Shown: piece after piece, positions 54,765-63,080 of the stretch
Numbering within the stretch: position 1 is the stretch's first letter
How the letters are laid out: every line of letters begins with the position of its first letter
Assembly (NCBI RefSeq): GCF_011046485.1
Contig: NZ_CP049256.1
Span: forward strand, 3,410,001 to 3,474,000
DNA: 64,000 nt
Reading direction: 5' to 3'
From: Microbacterium sp. 4R-513
Lineage (GTDB): Bacteria > Actinomycetota > Actinomycetes > Actinomycetales > Microbacteriaceae
Notes under the pieces: model-generated
Database searches by the model: none
What the model was told of the DNA's origin: nothing
The model's input: the letters and a program-made list of their open reading frames with translations, nothing else
Program-made: the position numbers and the translations under genes

Positions 54765-55315
54765 CCGCCGAGGACGCCGGGGACGCGAAGCTCATCGCCG
54801 CGAGCGAGCTCCCCGGCGTCCCGGACGAGTTCCAGCGGCTCTGGACTCCGCACCGGATGGCCTACATCCAGGCGGGACCCGAGCCCCTGCGCGAGACGTG
54901 CCCGTTCTGCGCGGCGCCCGACAAGAGCGACGTTGACGCGCTCATCGTCCACCGCGGGGTCACGTCGTACGTGCTGCTCAACCTCTTCCCGTACAACTCG
55001 GGCCACCTGCTGGTGTGCCCGTACCGCCACATCTCGACCTACGACGAGGCGACGCCCGAGGAGGTCGCCGAGATCGGCGCCCTCACCCAGCGCGCCATGC
55101 AGGTGCTCCGGACGGTGTCGCGGTGCGACGGCTTCAACATCGGCATGAATCAGGGCAAGGTCGCGGGGGCCGGCGTCGCCGAGCACCTGCACCAGCACGT
55201 CGTGCCGCGGTGGGCGACCGACGCGAACTTCTTCCCGATCATCGCGAAGACGAAGGCGCTGCCGCAGCTGCTCGGCGAAGTGCGCCAGACCGTCGCCGAC
55301 GCCTGGGATTCCTGA
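54761..55315 (+). CDS. HIT-family nucleotide hydrolase/transferase
   Basis: 184 residues. The HIT motif [10 protein letters not shown] carries the active histidines, and an N-terminal CPFC pair plus later His can bind zinc. [25 protein letters not shown] sequence places it with the AP4A phosphorylase-like HIT proteins of actinobacteria (Rv2613c type, adjacent to thrS there too). It would act on dinucleoside polyphosphates. The GTG start overlaps the thrS stop, so the two are coupled. It converges on pdxY with 9 bases between. Confidence 0.88.
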   Translation: MTAEDAGDAKLIAASELPGVPDEFQRLWTPHRMAYIQAGPEPLRETCPFCAAPDKSDVDALIVHRGVTSYVLLNLFPYNSGHLLVCPYRHISTYDEATPEEVAEIGALTQRAMQVLRTVSRCDGFNIGMNQGKVAGAGVAEHLHQHVVPRWATDANFFPIIAKTKALPQLLGEVRQTVADAWDS

Positions 55316-55324
55316 GTCGCGGGC

Positions 55325-56188
55325 TCAGCGGACCTGGCGCACCTCGAACTGCATGCGCGGCTCCGCGTAGGAGTCCTGCGACTCGACGAGCCGCAGTTCG
55401 CGCTCGCCGGAGTCGAACGTGTTCTGCAGCAGGTCGAAGACGCTCGAGGTGGTTCGCGCGAGCGAGAGACCGGCGTCGCCGGTGGCGCGGTAGTGCGCGG
55501 TGAAGAGCGCCGCCGTCACATCGCCCGAGCCGTTGGCCTTCATCGGGATCTGCGGCGTCTGCACGATCCACGCCCCGTGGTCGTTCACGACGAGCATCTC
55601 GATCGTGCCCTCTGGCCGGTCGGGGCGCTCGACGCTGGTGACCAGGATCGTCCGCGGGCCCATGTCGCGGGCCAGGTCGGCCGACGCGAGGGTCGAGTCG
55701 AGGTCGGCGGGCTCGGTCCCCGTCAGGAAGCCGAGCTCGAACTGGTTGGGGGTGATGATGTCGGCGCTCGGCACGACCCGCTCGCGCAGGAGGATGGGGA
55801 TCGCCGGGGCGACGAAGCACCCCGACTTGGCGTTGCCCATGACCGGGTCGCACGAGTAGATCGCCGACGGGTTTGCCGCCTTGACGCGGGCCACGGCATC
55901 CAGGATCACGTCACCGATGCCCTCGCTGCCCTGGTAGCCCGACAGCACGACGTCGATGTCGGGGAACGCCCCGCGCTCCTCGATGCCGGTGATGACGTCG
56001 GCCACGTCGCTCGGCGGAATGAGCGGTCCGCGCCATGCGCCGTACCCCGTGTGGTTCGAGAAGTTCACGGTGTAGACGGGCAGGACCTCGACGCCGATGC
56101 GCTGCAGCGGGAAGACCGCTGCGGAGTTTCCGACGTGACCGTAGGCGACCGCCGACTGGATGGAGAGGATCTTCACCCGATCGATCAT
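55325..56188 (-). CDS. pdxY: Pyridoxal kinase
   Basis: Ribokinase-fold kinase that phosphorylates pyridoxal to PLP for salvage. Visible motifs are AYGHVGNSAAVFPLQRIG at the N-terminus, YTVNFSNHTGYGAWRG, CDPVMGNAKSGCFV, and the anion-hole sequence MKANGSGDVTAALF with the catalytic Asp. Length 287 residues is normal. Its ATG overlaps the pdxR stop (56185-56188), so regulator and kinase form one unit. Confidence 0.93.
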   Translation of the reverse strand: MIDRVKILSIQSAVAYGHVGNSAAVFPLQRIGVEVLPVYTVNFSNHTGYGAWRGPLIPPSDVADVITGIEERGAFPDIDVVLSGYQGSEGIGDVILDAVARVKAANPSAIYSCDPVMGNAKSGCFVAPAIPILLRERVVPSADIITPNQFELGFLTGTEPADLDSTLASADLARDMGPRTILVTSVERPDRPEGTIEMLVVNDHGAWIVQTPQIPMKANGSGDVTAALFTAHYRATGDAGLSLARTTSSVFDLLQNTFDSGERELRLVESQDSYAEPRMQFEVRQVR

Positions 56189-57516
56189 CCCACCTTGCGC
56201 ATGGCGTCGCCGGAGCAGGCGGCCGCGAGGTCGGCGGCGAGCTGCTCGGCATCCTCGTCATCGAGATCGTGGACCGTCAGCCGCACATGCCACGCAGCGT
56301 CGTCGTCGGCGAGGACGAACTCATCGCCGGGACGCGCGAGCCATCCGCGCCGCATGAGCCGCTCGGTCACCGCGCGCGCGGGCTCGGGCAGGCGCACCCA
56401 CAGGTTGAGCCCGTCGCCGGCGAAAGCAGGAAGGCCGTGCGCCGTGAGGCGGCGCGCGAACGCCGCGTTGCGCTCGGCGTAGTGGTCGGCGGCCGCGCCG
56501 ATCTCGGCGACGACGGCGGCGTCCGTCACGAGCGCGTGCGTGAGCCGCTGCAGCAGGTGACTCACCCACGTCGTCCCGGGAGTGAGGCGCATCGCCAGCC
56601 GCTCCGCCGTGCGGGGATCGGATGCCGCGACCGCGAGGCACATGTCGGGTCCGAGGAACTTCGAGACCGACCGCACCAGCGCCCAGCGGCGATGCCCGGG
56701 CCCGATCAGGGAGTGGTACGGGCGGGTGGAGAGCATCGCGAAGTGGTCGTCCTCGATCACGAGGACGTAGGGATGATCGGCGAGCTCGGCGCGCAGCTGG
56801 GCGGCCCGTCGTTCCGAGAGGCTCGCGCCCGTGGGGTTCTGGGCACGGGGCGTGCAGACCACCGCGCGGACGCCTTCGGCGAGCGCGGCGCGCAGACCCT
56901 CGACCGTCATCCCCTCGTCGTCGACGGGGATCGGCACGGGCCGGTAGCCGCCCAGCCGGACGGTATGGATGCTCGCGAGGAAGCAGGGGTCTTCGAGGCC
57001 GACGGCGTCGTCGCGCGTGAGCGCCTGCGCCAGCAGCCGCTCGATGGCGTCGGACGCGCCGCTCGTGATGGTGAGCCGGAAGGGCAGCGCCGGATCCACG
57101 GCGTCGCCCATCCACTCGGTCGCCCATTCCTCGAGATCGCGGTCGATCACGGGCTCGCCGTAGAGCACCGGCCTGCCGGCCACATGCGCGAGGGCTTCGG
57201 ACAGGTCGGGGATCAGCTCGGCGTCGGGGTTGCCCGTGCCGATGTCGCGCAGCACGCTGTCGCTCGCGTAGCCCTCCTGGGCGACGGCCGCACGGTCGGC
57301 GATGCGCGTGCCGCCGCGGCCCCTCGTGTCGATGACACCCGCGCCGGTCAGCAGCCGGTACGCCGCCATGACGGTGTTCCGGTTCACTCCGATCCGGTCC
57401 GCGAGAGCCCGGACGGGCGGCAGCGGATCGCCGGGGGACAGGATGCCGCGGTCGAGGAGCCGTCGCACGCTCTCGGCGATCTCGACCGCCGTGCCGCCGC
57501 TGATGTCGTCGTCCAT
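56185..57516 (-). CDS. pdxR: MocR/PdxR-type transcriptional regulator of vitamin B6 synthesis
   Basis: 443 residues: an N-terminal GntR winged helix (about 8-75, with [26 protein letters not shown]) joined to a class I aminotransferase-like domain that binds PLP through the Lys in [14 protein letters not shown]. PdxR proteins activate pdxST when PLP is low. It is divergent from pdxS across an 79-base gap holding direct repeats and a palindrome, and is co-transcribed with pdxY. The ATG at 57516 was chosen as it opens directly on the HTH. Confidence 0.92.
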   Translation of the reverse strand: MDDDISGGTAVEIAESVRRLLDRGILSPGDPLPPVRALADRIGVNRNTVMAAYRLLTGAGVIDTRGRGGTRIADRAAVAQEGYASDSVLRDIGTGNPDAELIPDLSEALAHVAGRPVLYGEPVIDRDLEEWATEWMGDAVDPALPFRLTITSGASDAIERLLAQALTRDDAVGLEDPCFLASIHTVRLGGYRPVPIPVDDEGMTVEGLRAALAEGVRAVVCTPRAQNPTGASLSERRAAQLRAELADHPYVLVIEDDHFAMLSTRPYHSLIGPGHRRWALVRSVSKFLGPDMCLAVAASDPRTAERLAMRLTPGTTWVSHLLQRLTHALVTDAAVVAEIGAAADHYAERNAAFARRLTAHGLPAFAGDGLNLWVRLPEPARAVTERLMRRGWLARPGDEFVLADDDAAWHVRLTVHDLDDEDAEQLAADLAAACSGDAMRKVG

Positions 57517-57540
57517 CCGGCCCCCTGCCACCGTCGAAGT

Positions 57541-57578
57541 GTACGTGCTGGTACGTGCTATCTTTTGGCCTAGGCCAA
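57541..57578. promoter_or_regulatory. Probable PdxR operator between pdxR and pdxS
   Basis: Two direct repeats GTACGTGCT (57541-57549 and 57551-57559) are spaced 10 bases apart, one helical turn. A perfect palindrome TTGGCCTAGGCCAA follows at 57565-57578. A possible -10 TATCTT (57559-57564) lies between them. Direct repeats are usual for MocR-type sites. Confidence 0.6.
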
Positions 57579-57595
57579 TCTTGAGGAGTCTATCG

Positions 57596-58486
57596 ATGTC
57601 TTCCCCCACCACCGGATCTTCGCGCGTCAAGCGCGGTCTCGCCGAGATGCTGAAGGGCGGCGTCATCATGGACGTCGTCACGCCCGACCAGGCGAAGATC
57701 GCCGAGGACGCGGGCGCCGTCGCCGTCATGGCCCTCGAGCGGGTCCCCGCCGACATCCGCGCCCAGGGCGGCGTCTCGCGGATGAGCGACCCCGACATGA
57801 TCGACGGCATCATCGAGGCCGTCTCGATCCCGGTCATGGCGAAGGCGCGCATCGGCCACTTCGTCGAGGCCCAGGTGCTGCAGGAGCTCGGGGTCGACTA
57901 CATCGACGAGTCCGAGGTGCTCTCGCCCGCGGACTACGTCAATCACATCGACAAGTGGGGCTTCACGGTGCCCTTCGTCTGCGGTGCCACCAACCTCGGC
58001 GAGGCGCTGCGCCGCATCAACGAGGGCGCGGCGATGATCCGCTCCAAGGGCGAGGCCGGCACGGGCGACGTCTCGGAGGCGACCAAGCACATCCGCACCA
58101 TCTCGAGCGAGATCAACCGCCTCACCTCGATGTCGAAGGACGAGCTCTACGTCGCGGCGAAGGAGCTGCAGGCGCCCTATGAGCTCGTCGCCGAGGTCGC
58201 CGAGACCGGCAAGCTGCCCGTCGTACTCTTCGTCGCGGGCGGTGTCGCGACCCCCGCGGACGCCGCGATGATGATGCAGATGGGGGCCGACGGCGTCTTC
58301 GTCGGCTCGGGCATCTTCAAGTCGGGCAACCCCGCCCAGCGCGCGGCCGCCATCGTCAAGGCGACGACGTTCTTCGACGACGCCAAGGTCATCGCTGACG
58401 TGTCGCGCGGACTCGGCGAGGCCATGGTCGGCATCAACGTCTCCGACCTGCCCGCTCCGCACCGCCTCGCCGAGCGTGGCTGGTGA
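57596..58486 (+). CDS. pdxS: Pyridoxal 5'-phosphate synthase, synthase subunit
   Basis: Makes PLP from ribose 5-phosphate, glyceraldehyde 3-phosphate and ammonia delivered by PdxT. The (beta/alpha)8 barrel shows the conserved [19 protein letters not shown] start, [21 protein letters not shown], the Lys of [13 protein letters not shown] and [20 protein letters not shown]. Length 296 residues is normal. The ATG at 57596 follows TTGAGGAG. It overlaps pdxT by 11 bases. Confidence 0.97.
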   Translation: MSSPTTGSSRVKRGLAEMLKGGVIMDVVTPDQAKIAEDAGAVAVMALERVPADIRAQGGVSRMSDPDMIDGIIEAVSIPVMAKARIGHFVEAQVLQELGVDYIDESEVLSPADYVNHIDKWGFTVPFVCGATNLGEALRRINEGAAMIRSKGEAGTGDVSEATKHIRTISSEINRLTSMSKDELYVAAKELQAPYELVAEVAETGKLPVVLFVAGGVATPADAAMMMQMGADGVFVGSGIFKSGNPAQRAAAIVKATTFFDDAKVIADVSRGLGEAMVGINVSDLPAPHRLAERGW

Positions 58487-59096
58487 CCCGCTGAGCGCGT
58501 CGAGCCGCACGCCGCACATCGGCATCCTGGCGCTCCAGGGCGATGTGCGCGAGCACGCCCACGTGCTGCGCGGACTCGGCGCCGAGGTGTCCCTCGTCCG
58601 CCGCCCGTCCGAGCTTGCGGCGGTCGACGGCCTCGTCATCCCCGGGGGCGAGTCGAGCGTCATCGACAAACTGTCGCGCGCGTTCGGGATGCAGCATCCC
58701 ATCCGCGACGCGATCGCCTCGGGCATGCCCGTCTACGGGACGTGCGCCGGCATGATCATGCTGGCCGACCGCATCACAGGTGCCATCGACGGCCAGGAGA
58801 CCTTCGGCGGCCTCGACGTCGTGGTCGCGCGGAACGCCTTCGGGAGCCAGGTGGACTCGTTCGAGACCGATCTGGAGGTGGACGGCTTCGAGGGCGGACC
58901 CGTGCACGCCGCGTTCATCCGGGCACCTCTCGTGACCGAGGTGGGGGAGCGTGCGACGCCGATCGCGACGCTGCCGGACGGCGGGGTCGTGGCGGTGGAG
59001 CAGGGCAGCCTTCTGGCGACCGCCTTCCACCCCGAGGTCTCGGGCGAGACGAGATTCCACGAGCGGTTCCTCCACCGCGTGCGCGCCGCAGTCTGA
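58476..59096 (+). CDS. pdxT: Pyridoxal 5'-phosphate synthase, glutaminase subunit
   Basis: Class I glutamine amidotransferase that supplies ammonia to PdxS. The nucleophilic Cys is in [13 protein letters not shown], the [11 protein letters not shown] oxyanion loop precedes it, and the His-Glu pair is in TAFHPEVSG. Length 206 residues. The GTG at 58476 overlaps pdxS by 11 bases; the body of the family begins at [14 protein letters not shown], so a slightly later start is possible. Confidence 0.94.
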   Translation: MAGDPLSASSRTPHIGILALQGDVREHAHVLRGLGAEVSLVRRPSELAAVDGLVIPGGESSVIDKLSRAFGMQHPIRDAIASGMPVYGTCAGMIMLADRITGAIDGQETFGGLDVVVARNAFGSQVDSFETDLEVDGFEGGPVHAAFIRAPLVTEVGERATPIATLPDGGVVAVEQGSLLATAFHPEVSGETRFHERFLHRVRAAV

Positions 59097-59116
59097 GGAT
59101 CGCCCGGGCGAAAGGC

Positions 59117-59122
59117 TAGATT
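59117..59122 (+). promoter_or_regulatory. -10 box (TAGATT) of the gene at 59130
   Basis: TAGATT ends 8 bases before the ATG at 59130, a leaderless geometry. Confidence 0.45.
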
Positions 59123-59129
59123 CTCAGGC

Positions 59130-59651
59130 ATGGGGATCAACGACTGGTGGCGGGATCATCCCGAGGAGCGGTACTGGATGATCGCTCCCTCACGCGGGGT
59201 CGTCGGCGATGCTCTGAGCGCACCCAAGTCGTCGTTGGACCGTCGCTTCGAGTGGTCGCACGAGCTGGTCGGGTTCACGGAGCCGGGTGACACGATCTTC
59301 GTCTGGGACCGGACGCTCTCGATGCCCGGCATCGGCGCATGGGGGCGCATCCTCGGACCGCTGACCGAGGACGAGCACGCCCGCCGCGGCGACACCCTGC
59401 CGCACTGGCGCATGCCCGTGAGCGACACGCTGCGGCTCGCTTCGCCCATCACGCTCGCGGCGCTGCGCCGCATCGGATCCGACATCATCGCGGTGCGGGA
59501 CGCCGTCGAAGCCCTGACCGACGGTCCGGTCTACTTCCCCTTCATCGGCGGTCCCGAGACCCTCGTCCCGGCGCCGGCGTACCTCACGAAGATGCCGCGC
59601 GACCTCGTCGCACTCCTCTCGTCGCGCTTCGGCTTCGAGTTCGCGCTGTGA
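59130..59651 (+). CDS. Unknown protein, possibly EVE/PUA-like
   Basis: 173 residues with no signal peptide. The opening NDWWRDHPEERYWMI, then GFTEPGDTIFVWDRTLSMPGIGAWGRILG-type strands (key words GDTIFVW and GAWGRILG) resemble the EVE/PUA-like fold, in which small domains bind modified bases or RNA. Similarity is by pattern only. It abuts the DUF1697 gene (1 base between) and is likely co-transcribed with it. Confidence 0.6.
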   Translation: MGINDWWRDHPEERYWMIAPSRGVVGDALSAPKSSLDRRFEWSHELVGFTEPGDTIFVWDRTLSMPGIGAWGRILGPLTEDEHARRGDTLPHWRMPVSDTLRLASPITLAALRRIGSDIIAVRDAVEALTDGPVYFPFIGGPETLVPAPAYLTKMPRDLVALLSSRFGFEFAL

Positions 59652-59652
59652 C

Positions 59653-60186
59653 ATGACGTCCTGGGTCGCGCTCCTCCGCGGCGTCAACGTGGGCGGCATC
59701 ACGATCCGCAGCGCCGATCTCGCGCAGGTCTTCCGCGACCTCGGGTTCGGCGCCGTGCGCACGGTGCTCGCGAGCGGAAACGTGGCCTTCGAGGCGGATG
59801 CCGCGGCCCGCGCGCGGGGCCACCTCAAATCGTCCATCGAGCAGGCTCTCCGCGACCGCTTCGGGTACGACGCCTGGATCCTGCTTCTGACGCAGGACGA
59901 GCTCGCGGCTGCGATCGAGGGGGTCCCGTTCGACGAGAAGGATGCCGGGCGCCAGCCGTGGGTGATCTTCTGCGTCGACGAGGCCACGCGGGACGAGCTG
60001 ACGGATGCCGCGGCATCCCTCGACTCCACGGTCGATCCCGTCAAGGCCGGCCCGGGCGTCGTGTACTGGAACCCCGTCAAGGGCACCACGACCGACACGC
60101 CCTTCGCGAAGCTGCTCGCGAAGAAGACCTTCAAGCCCCGCACGACGAACCGAAATCTCCGGACCTTGGCGAAGATCGTCGGCTGA
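59653..60186 (+). CDS. DUF1697 family protein
   Basis: 177 residues with the DUF1697 pattern: WVALLRGVNVGGITIRSADLAQVFRDLG, shown by its words LLRGVNVGG and FRDLGF, then VLASGNVAF, and GVVYWNPVKG followed by a basic KTFKPRTTNRN. The family is widespread with no known role. It lies 1 base after the previous gene. Confidence 0.85.
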   Translation: MTSWVALLRGVNVGGITIRSADLAQVFRDLGFGAVRTVLASGNVAFEADAAARARGHLKSSIEQALRDRFGYDAWILLLTQDELAAAIEGVPFDEKDAGRQPWVIFCVDEATRDELTDAAASLDSTVDPVKAGPGVVYWNPVKGTTTDTPFAKLLAKKTFKPRTTNRNLRTLAKIVG

Positions 60187-60250
60187 GCTCCTTCGGGCAG
60201 AGCCCCGCGCGGTGTAGCCTCCCCGCATCTCGATCCGACCGGAGGTTCGT

Positions 60251-60979
60251 ATGGCTGTTGCGCTCCCCGCGTCAGGAGACGTCCCATCGGGTGCCGGCTG
60301 CGACCCGCAGGACCTCGTCTTCGTGCACGACGCGTTCCGGCGCCTCTACGCCATCATGCCGACCGGCGTCCGCGCGACGGAAGCCGACCGACGTCGGGTC
60401 GAGAAGGTCGTGAAAGCGGTCGGGCTCGTCAATGACGCGCTCCATCATCACCACGTGCTGGAAGACGATCTCTTCTGGGACCGCCTCGAGCAGCGTCGGC
60501 CGGCGTGCGCCGTGCATGTCGAGCTGATGAAGCACCACCACGCCCAAGTCGCGGTCCTCCTCACCGCGGCGCCTGCGCTGCTGGAGGCCTGGAGCGCCGA
60601 TCCGGCGGCGGACACCGCCGAGGCGGTCGCCGAGCATCTCGAGGCGATCGGAGCGCTGCTCGAGGAGCACCTGGCGAAGGAGGAGCGCCTGATCCTCCCG
60701 GTCATCGCAGAGACCTTCACCGAGAAGGAGTGGGAGACCGTGGGGGAGGAGGCGCAGAAGGGCTACGCCCGCTCGCAGATCTTCCTCTTCCTCGGGCTCA
60801 TCCAGGACTCGATGACCCGTGCCCAGCTCGATGAGTTCCTCGCCGAAGTGCCCACCGCGATCCGGCTGCTGTATCGGCTGTACGGAAAGCGCCGGTATGA
60901 GAAGGACCTCGCACTGCTGTCGGCGGGCACGGTCGAGCCGGGCTCGTATTCAGCGAGGCCGGAGTCGTCCGCGCCGTAG
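60251..60979 (+). CDS. Hemerythrin-domain protein
   Basis: 242 residues. The four-helix hemerythrin fold is marked by an N-terminal His ([10 protein letters not shown]), [31 protein letters not shown] and [15 protein letters not shown], which supply His/Glu/Asp ligands for a di-iron site. A helical C-terminal extension follows. Roles in O2, NO or iron sensing are known for the family but not assignable here. The ATG follows CGGAGG; a -10 TAGCCT lies near 60211. Confidence 0.85.
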   Translation: MAVALPASGDVPSGAGCDPQDLVFVHDAFRRLYAIMPTGVRATEADRRRVEKVVKAVGLVNDALHHHHVLEDDLFWDRLEQRRPACAVHVELMKHHHAQVAVLLTAAPALLEAWSADPAADTAEAVAEHLEAIGALLEEHLAKEERLILPVIAETFTEKEWETVGEEAQKGYARSQIFLFLGLIQDSMTRAQLDEFLAEVPTAIRLLYRLYGKRRYEKDLALLSAGTVEPGSYSARPESSAP

Positions 60980-60982
60980 ACT
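60977..60982 (+). promoter_or_regulatory. -10 box (TAGACT) of yebC
   Basis: TAGACT ends 8 bases before the ATG at 60990 and overlaps the hemerythrin gene's stop codon, so yebC has its own leaderless promoter. Confidence 0.5.
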
Positions 60983-60989
60983 TGTCGGC

Positions 60990-61748
60990 ATGTCCGGCCA
61001 CTCCAAGTGGGCGACGACCAAGCACAAGAAGGCGATCATCGATTCGCGCCGTGCCAAGTCGTTCGCCAAGCTCATCAAGAACATCGAAGTCGCCGCCAAG
61101 ATGGGCGGTGCCGACCTCGCAGGCAACCCCACGCTGTACGACGCCGTGCAGAAGGCGAAGAAGACCTCGGTCCCGAACGACAACATCGATCGCGCCATCA
61201 AGCGCGGCGCCGGTATCGGCGGCGAGGCTGTCGAGTACACCTCGATCATGTACGAGGGGTACGGACCGAACGGCGTCGCCCTCATGATCGAGTGCCTTAC
61301 CGACAACAAGAACCGCGCGGCCGCGGAGGTTCGCACGGCGCTCAGCCGCAACGGCGGCAACCTCGCCGACCCCGGCAGCGTCGCCTACAACTTCACGCGC
61401 AAGGGTGTGATCGTCGTATCGAACGAGGGCACCACCGAGGACGATGTGATGCTCGCCGTTCTCGAGGCCGGTGCCGAGGAGGTCGAGCCCCACGCCGAGG
61501 GGTTCGCCGTCATCACCGAGGCCTCCGACCTCGTGACGGTCCGCTCGGCCCTTCAGGAGGCCGGCATCGATTACGAGTCGGCCGACGTCGAGTTCGTCCC
61601 CAACCTCAAGGTCGAGATCGACGCCGACACCGCGCGCAAGGTCTTCCGCCTCATCGACGCGCTCGAGGACAGCGACGACGTGCAGAACGTCTACAGCAAC
61701 TTCGACCTGAGCCCCGAGGTGCAGGCCGAGCTCGAAGACGACGAGTGA
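60990..61748 (+). CDS. yebC: YebC/TACO1-family translation factor/regulator
   Basis: 252 residues with the family start [17 protein letters not shown], then [26 protein letters not shown] and [11 protein letters not shown]. YebC/PmpR proteins were described as DNA-binding regulators; recent work on relatives shows a role in translation of proline-rich stretches. It precedes ruvC, as in most bacteria. The ATG at 60990 is fixed by the conserved MSGHSKW. Confidence 0.95.
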   Translation: MSGHSKWATTKHKKAIIDSRRAKSFAKLIKNIEVAAKMGGADLAGNPTLYDAVQKAKKTSVPNDNIDRAIKRGAGIGGEAVEYTSIMYEGYGPNGVALMIECLTDNKNRAAAEVRTALSRNGGNLADPGSVAYNFTRKGVIVVSNEGTTEDDVMLAVLEAGAEEVEPHAEGFAVITEASDLVTVRSALQEAGIDYESADVEFVPNLKVEIDADTARKVFRLIDALEDSDDVQNVYSNFDLSPEVQAELEDDE

Positions 61749-61770
61749 CTCCGTTCCGAGCCTGATCGAC

Positions 61771-61800
61771 CGAGACCCGCCGGCCACCCGGCGGGTCTCG
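61771..61800 (+). terminator. Intrinsic terminator between yebC and ruvC
   Basis: A 13-bp stem CGAGACCCGCCGG (61771-61783) pairs with 61788-61800 around a CCAC loop, followed by TCGTCTC. Confidence 0.8.
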
Positions 61801-61856
61801 TCGTCTCAGGCGCAGCTCCCGCCGCGCGCCTGGGGCCGTCCGGCCGAGACGGCGCC

Positions 61857-61862
61857 TAGCGT
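61857..61862 (+). promoter_or_regulatory. -10 box of leaderless ruvC (TAGCGT)
   Basis: TAGCGT ends 7 bases before the GTG at 61869. Confidence 0.5.
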
Positions 61863-61868
61863 GGGGGA

Positions 61869-62444
61869 GTGGCTCGCGCTCAGGCATCCGTTCGCGTGCT
61901 CGGCGTCGACCCGGGCCTGACGCGCTGCGGTGTGGGAGTCGTCGACGTCGCCCGCGACCGGTCCGCGACGCTCGTCCACGTCGGAGTTGTCCGCTCCGAC
62001 CCCGACCTGCCCATCGAGCGGCGTCTCGCCCTGATCGCTGCCGGGCTCCGCGCCGTGATGGACGAGCATCACCCGCACGTCGTGGCAGTGGAGCGGGTGT
62101 TCGCCCAGCAGAACCGCGGCACCGTCATGGGCACGGCCCAGGCGAGCGGCATCGCGCTGCTGCTCGCCGGGGAGCGGGGCCTCACGGCAGCGACCCACAC
62201 TCCCAGCGAGGTCAAAGCCGCGATCACGGGCTACGGCAATGCCGACAAGCGGCAGGTGCAGACGATGGTGGCCCGCATCCTGCGCCTCGACGACCTCCCC
62301 AAGCCCGCCGACGCCGCTGACGCCCTGGCCCTCGCGCTCTGCCACGCGTGGCGGTCGGGCACCGCCCCGGTGACACCCCCGGCGGGCGGCTTGACACCCG
62401 CTCAGCGGGCGTGGGCCCAGGCCGAGCGCGTCGCTCGCCGCTGA
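61869..62444 (+). CDS. ruvC: Holliday junction endonuclease RuvC
   Basis: Dimeric resolvase that cuts Holliday junctions. The acidic active site is visible: Asp in [15 protein letters not shown], Glu in [18 protein letters not shown], and the C-terminal Asp pair in [16 protein letters not shown]. Length 191 residues. The GTG at 61869 sits 7 bases after a -10 box. ruvA follows after 51 bases with its own -10. Confidence 0.95.
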   Translation: MARAQASVRVLGVDPGLTRCGVGVVDVARDRSATLVHVGVVRSDPDLPIERRLALIAAGLRAVMDEHHPHVVAVERVFAQQNRGTVMGTAQASGIALLLAGERGLTAATHTPSEVKAAITGYGNADKRQVQTMVARILRLDDLPKPADAADALALALCHAWRSGTAPVTPPAGGLTPAQRAWAQAERVARR

Positions 62445-62483
62445 CCCGTGCGTGTCGGTCGAACAAAAGTCCGAAGGCGTCTT

Positions 62484-62489
62484 TAGGCT
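62484..62489 (+). promoter_or_regulatory. -10 box of ruvA (TAGGCT)
   Basis: TAGGCT ends 7 bases before the ATG at 62496. GGAGG also directly precedes the ATG, too close to act as a normal ribosome-binding site. Confidence 0.45.
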
Positions 62490-62495
62490 CGGAGG

Positions 62496-63080
62496 ATGAT
62501 CTCCTCTCTGCGCGGACGCGTCGTGCACGCGGATGCCGACTCCGTCGTCGTCGAGATGGGGGGCTTCGGGCTCTCCGTCGCCGTGACGCCGCAGGTGGCC
62601 CGCGCGGTGCACCTGGGCGACGAGCTGCAGCTGCACACGAGCCTCATCGTCCGCGAGGACGCCCTCTCGCTCTTCGGCTTCGAGTCACGTGACGAGCTCT
62701 CCGTCTTCACGCTGCTCCTCGGCGTCACGGGCGTCGGCCCCAAGTCCGCGCTCGGCGTGCTCTCGACGCTCACGGTCGACCAGATCGCCGCGGCCGTCGC
62801 GGCCGACGACGACGCCCCCTTCCGGCGCGTCTCGGGCATCGGCCCGAAGACCGCAAAGCTCATCGTGGTGCAGCTCGCCGGCAAGCTCGCGCCGCCTCGT
62901 CCCGCCTTCTCTTCGGGGACGGATGCCTCGCCCGCCGTCTCGGCGCAGGTCGCGCAGGCTCTCATCGGCCTCGGCTGGTCCGAGCGCACCGCGGCGGAAG
63001 CCGTGGCATCCGTCGCCGACGAGGCGTCCGCAACCGACCGCGCGTCCGTCCAGGCGCTGCTGCAAAGCGCCACCCCATGA
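62496..63080 (+). CDS. ruvA: Holliday junction branch-migration protein RuvA
   Basis: Tetrameric junction-binding subunit of RuvAB. Domain I starts MISSLRGRVVHADADSVV. The two helix-hairpin-helix motifs are GVTGVGPKSALGVLS and VSGIGPKTAKLIVVQLAGKL. The flexible linker and domain III (VAQALIGLGWSERTAAEAVA), which contacts RuvB, complete 194 residues. The stop lies at the point where base composition changes abruptly. ruvB, expected next with an ATGA overlap, is absent; the final few residues may therefore be foreign. Confidence 0.93.
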   Translation: MISSLRGRVVHADADSVVVEMGGFGLSVAVTPQVARAVHLGDELQLHTSLIVREDALSLFGFESRDELSVFTLLLGVTGVGPKSALGVLSTLTVDQIAAAVAADDDAPFRRVSGIGPKTAKLIVVQLAGKLAPPRPAFSSGTDASPAVSAQVAQALIGLGWSERTAAEAVASVADEASATDRASVQALLQSATP

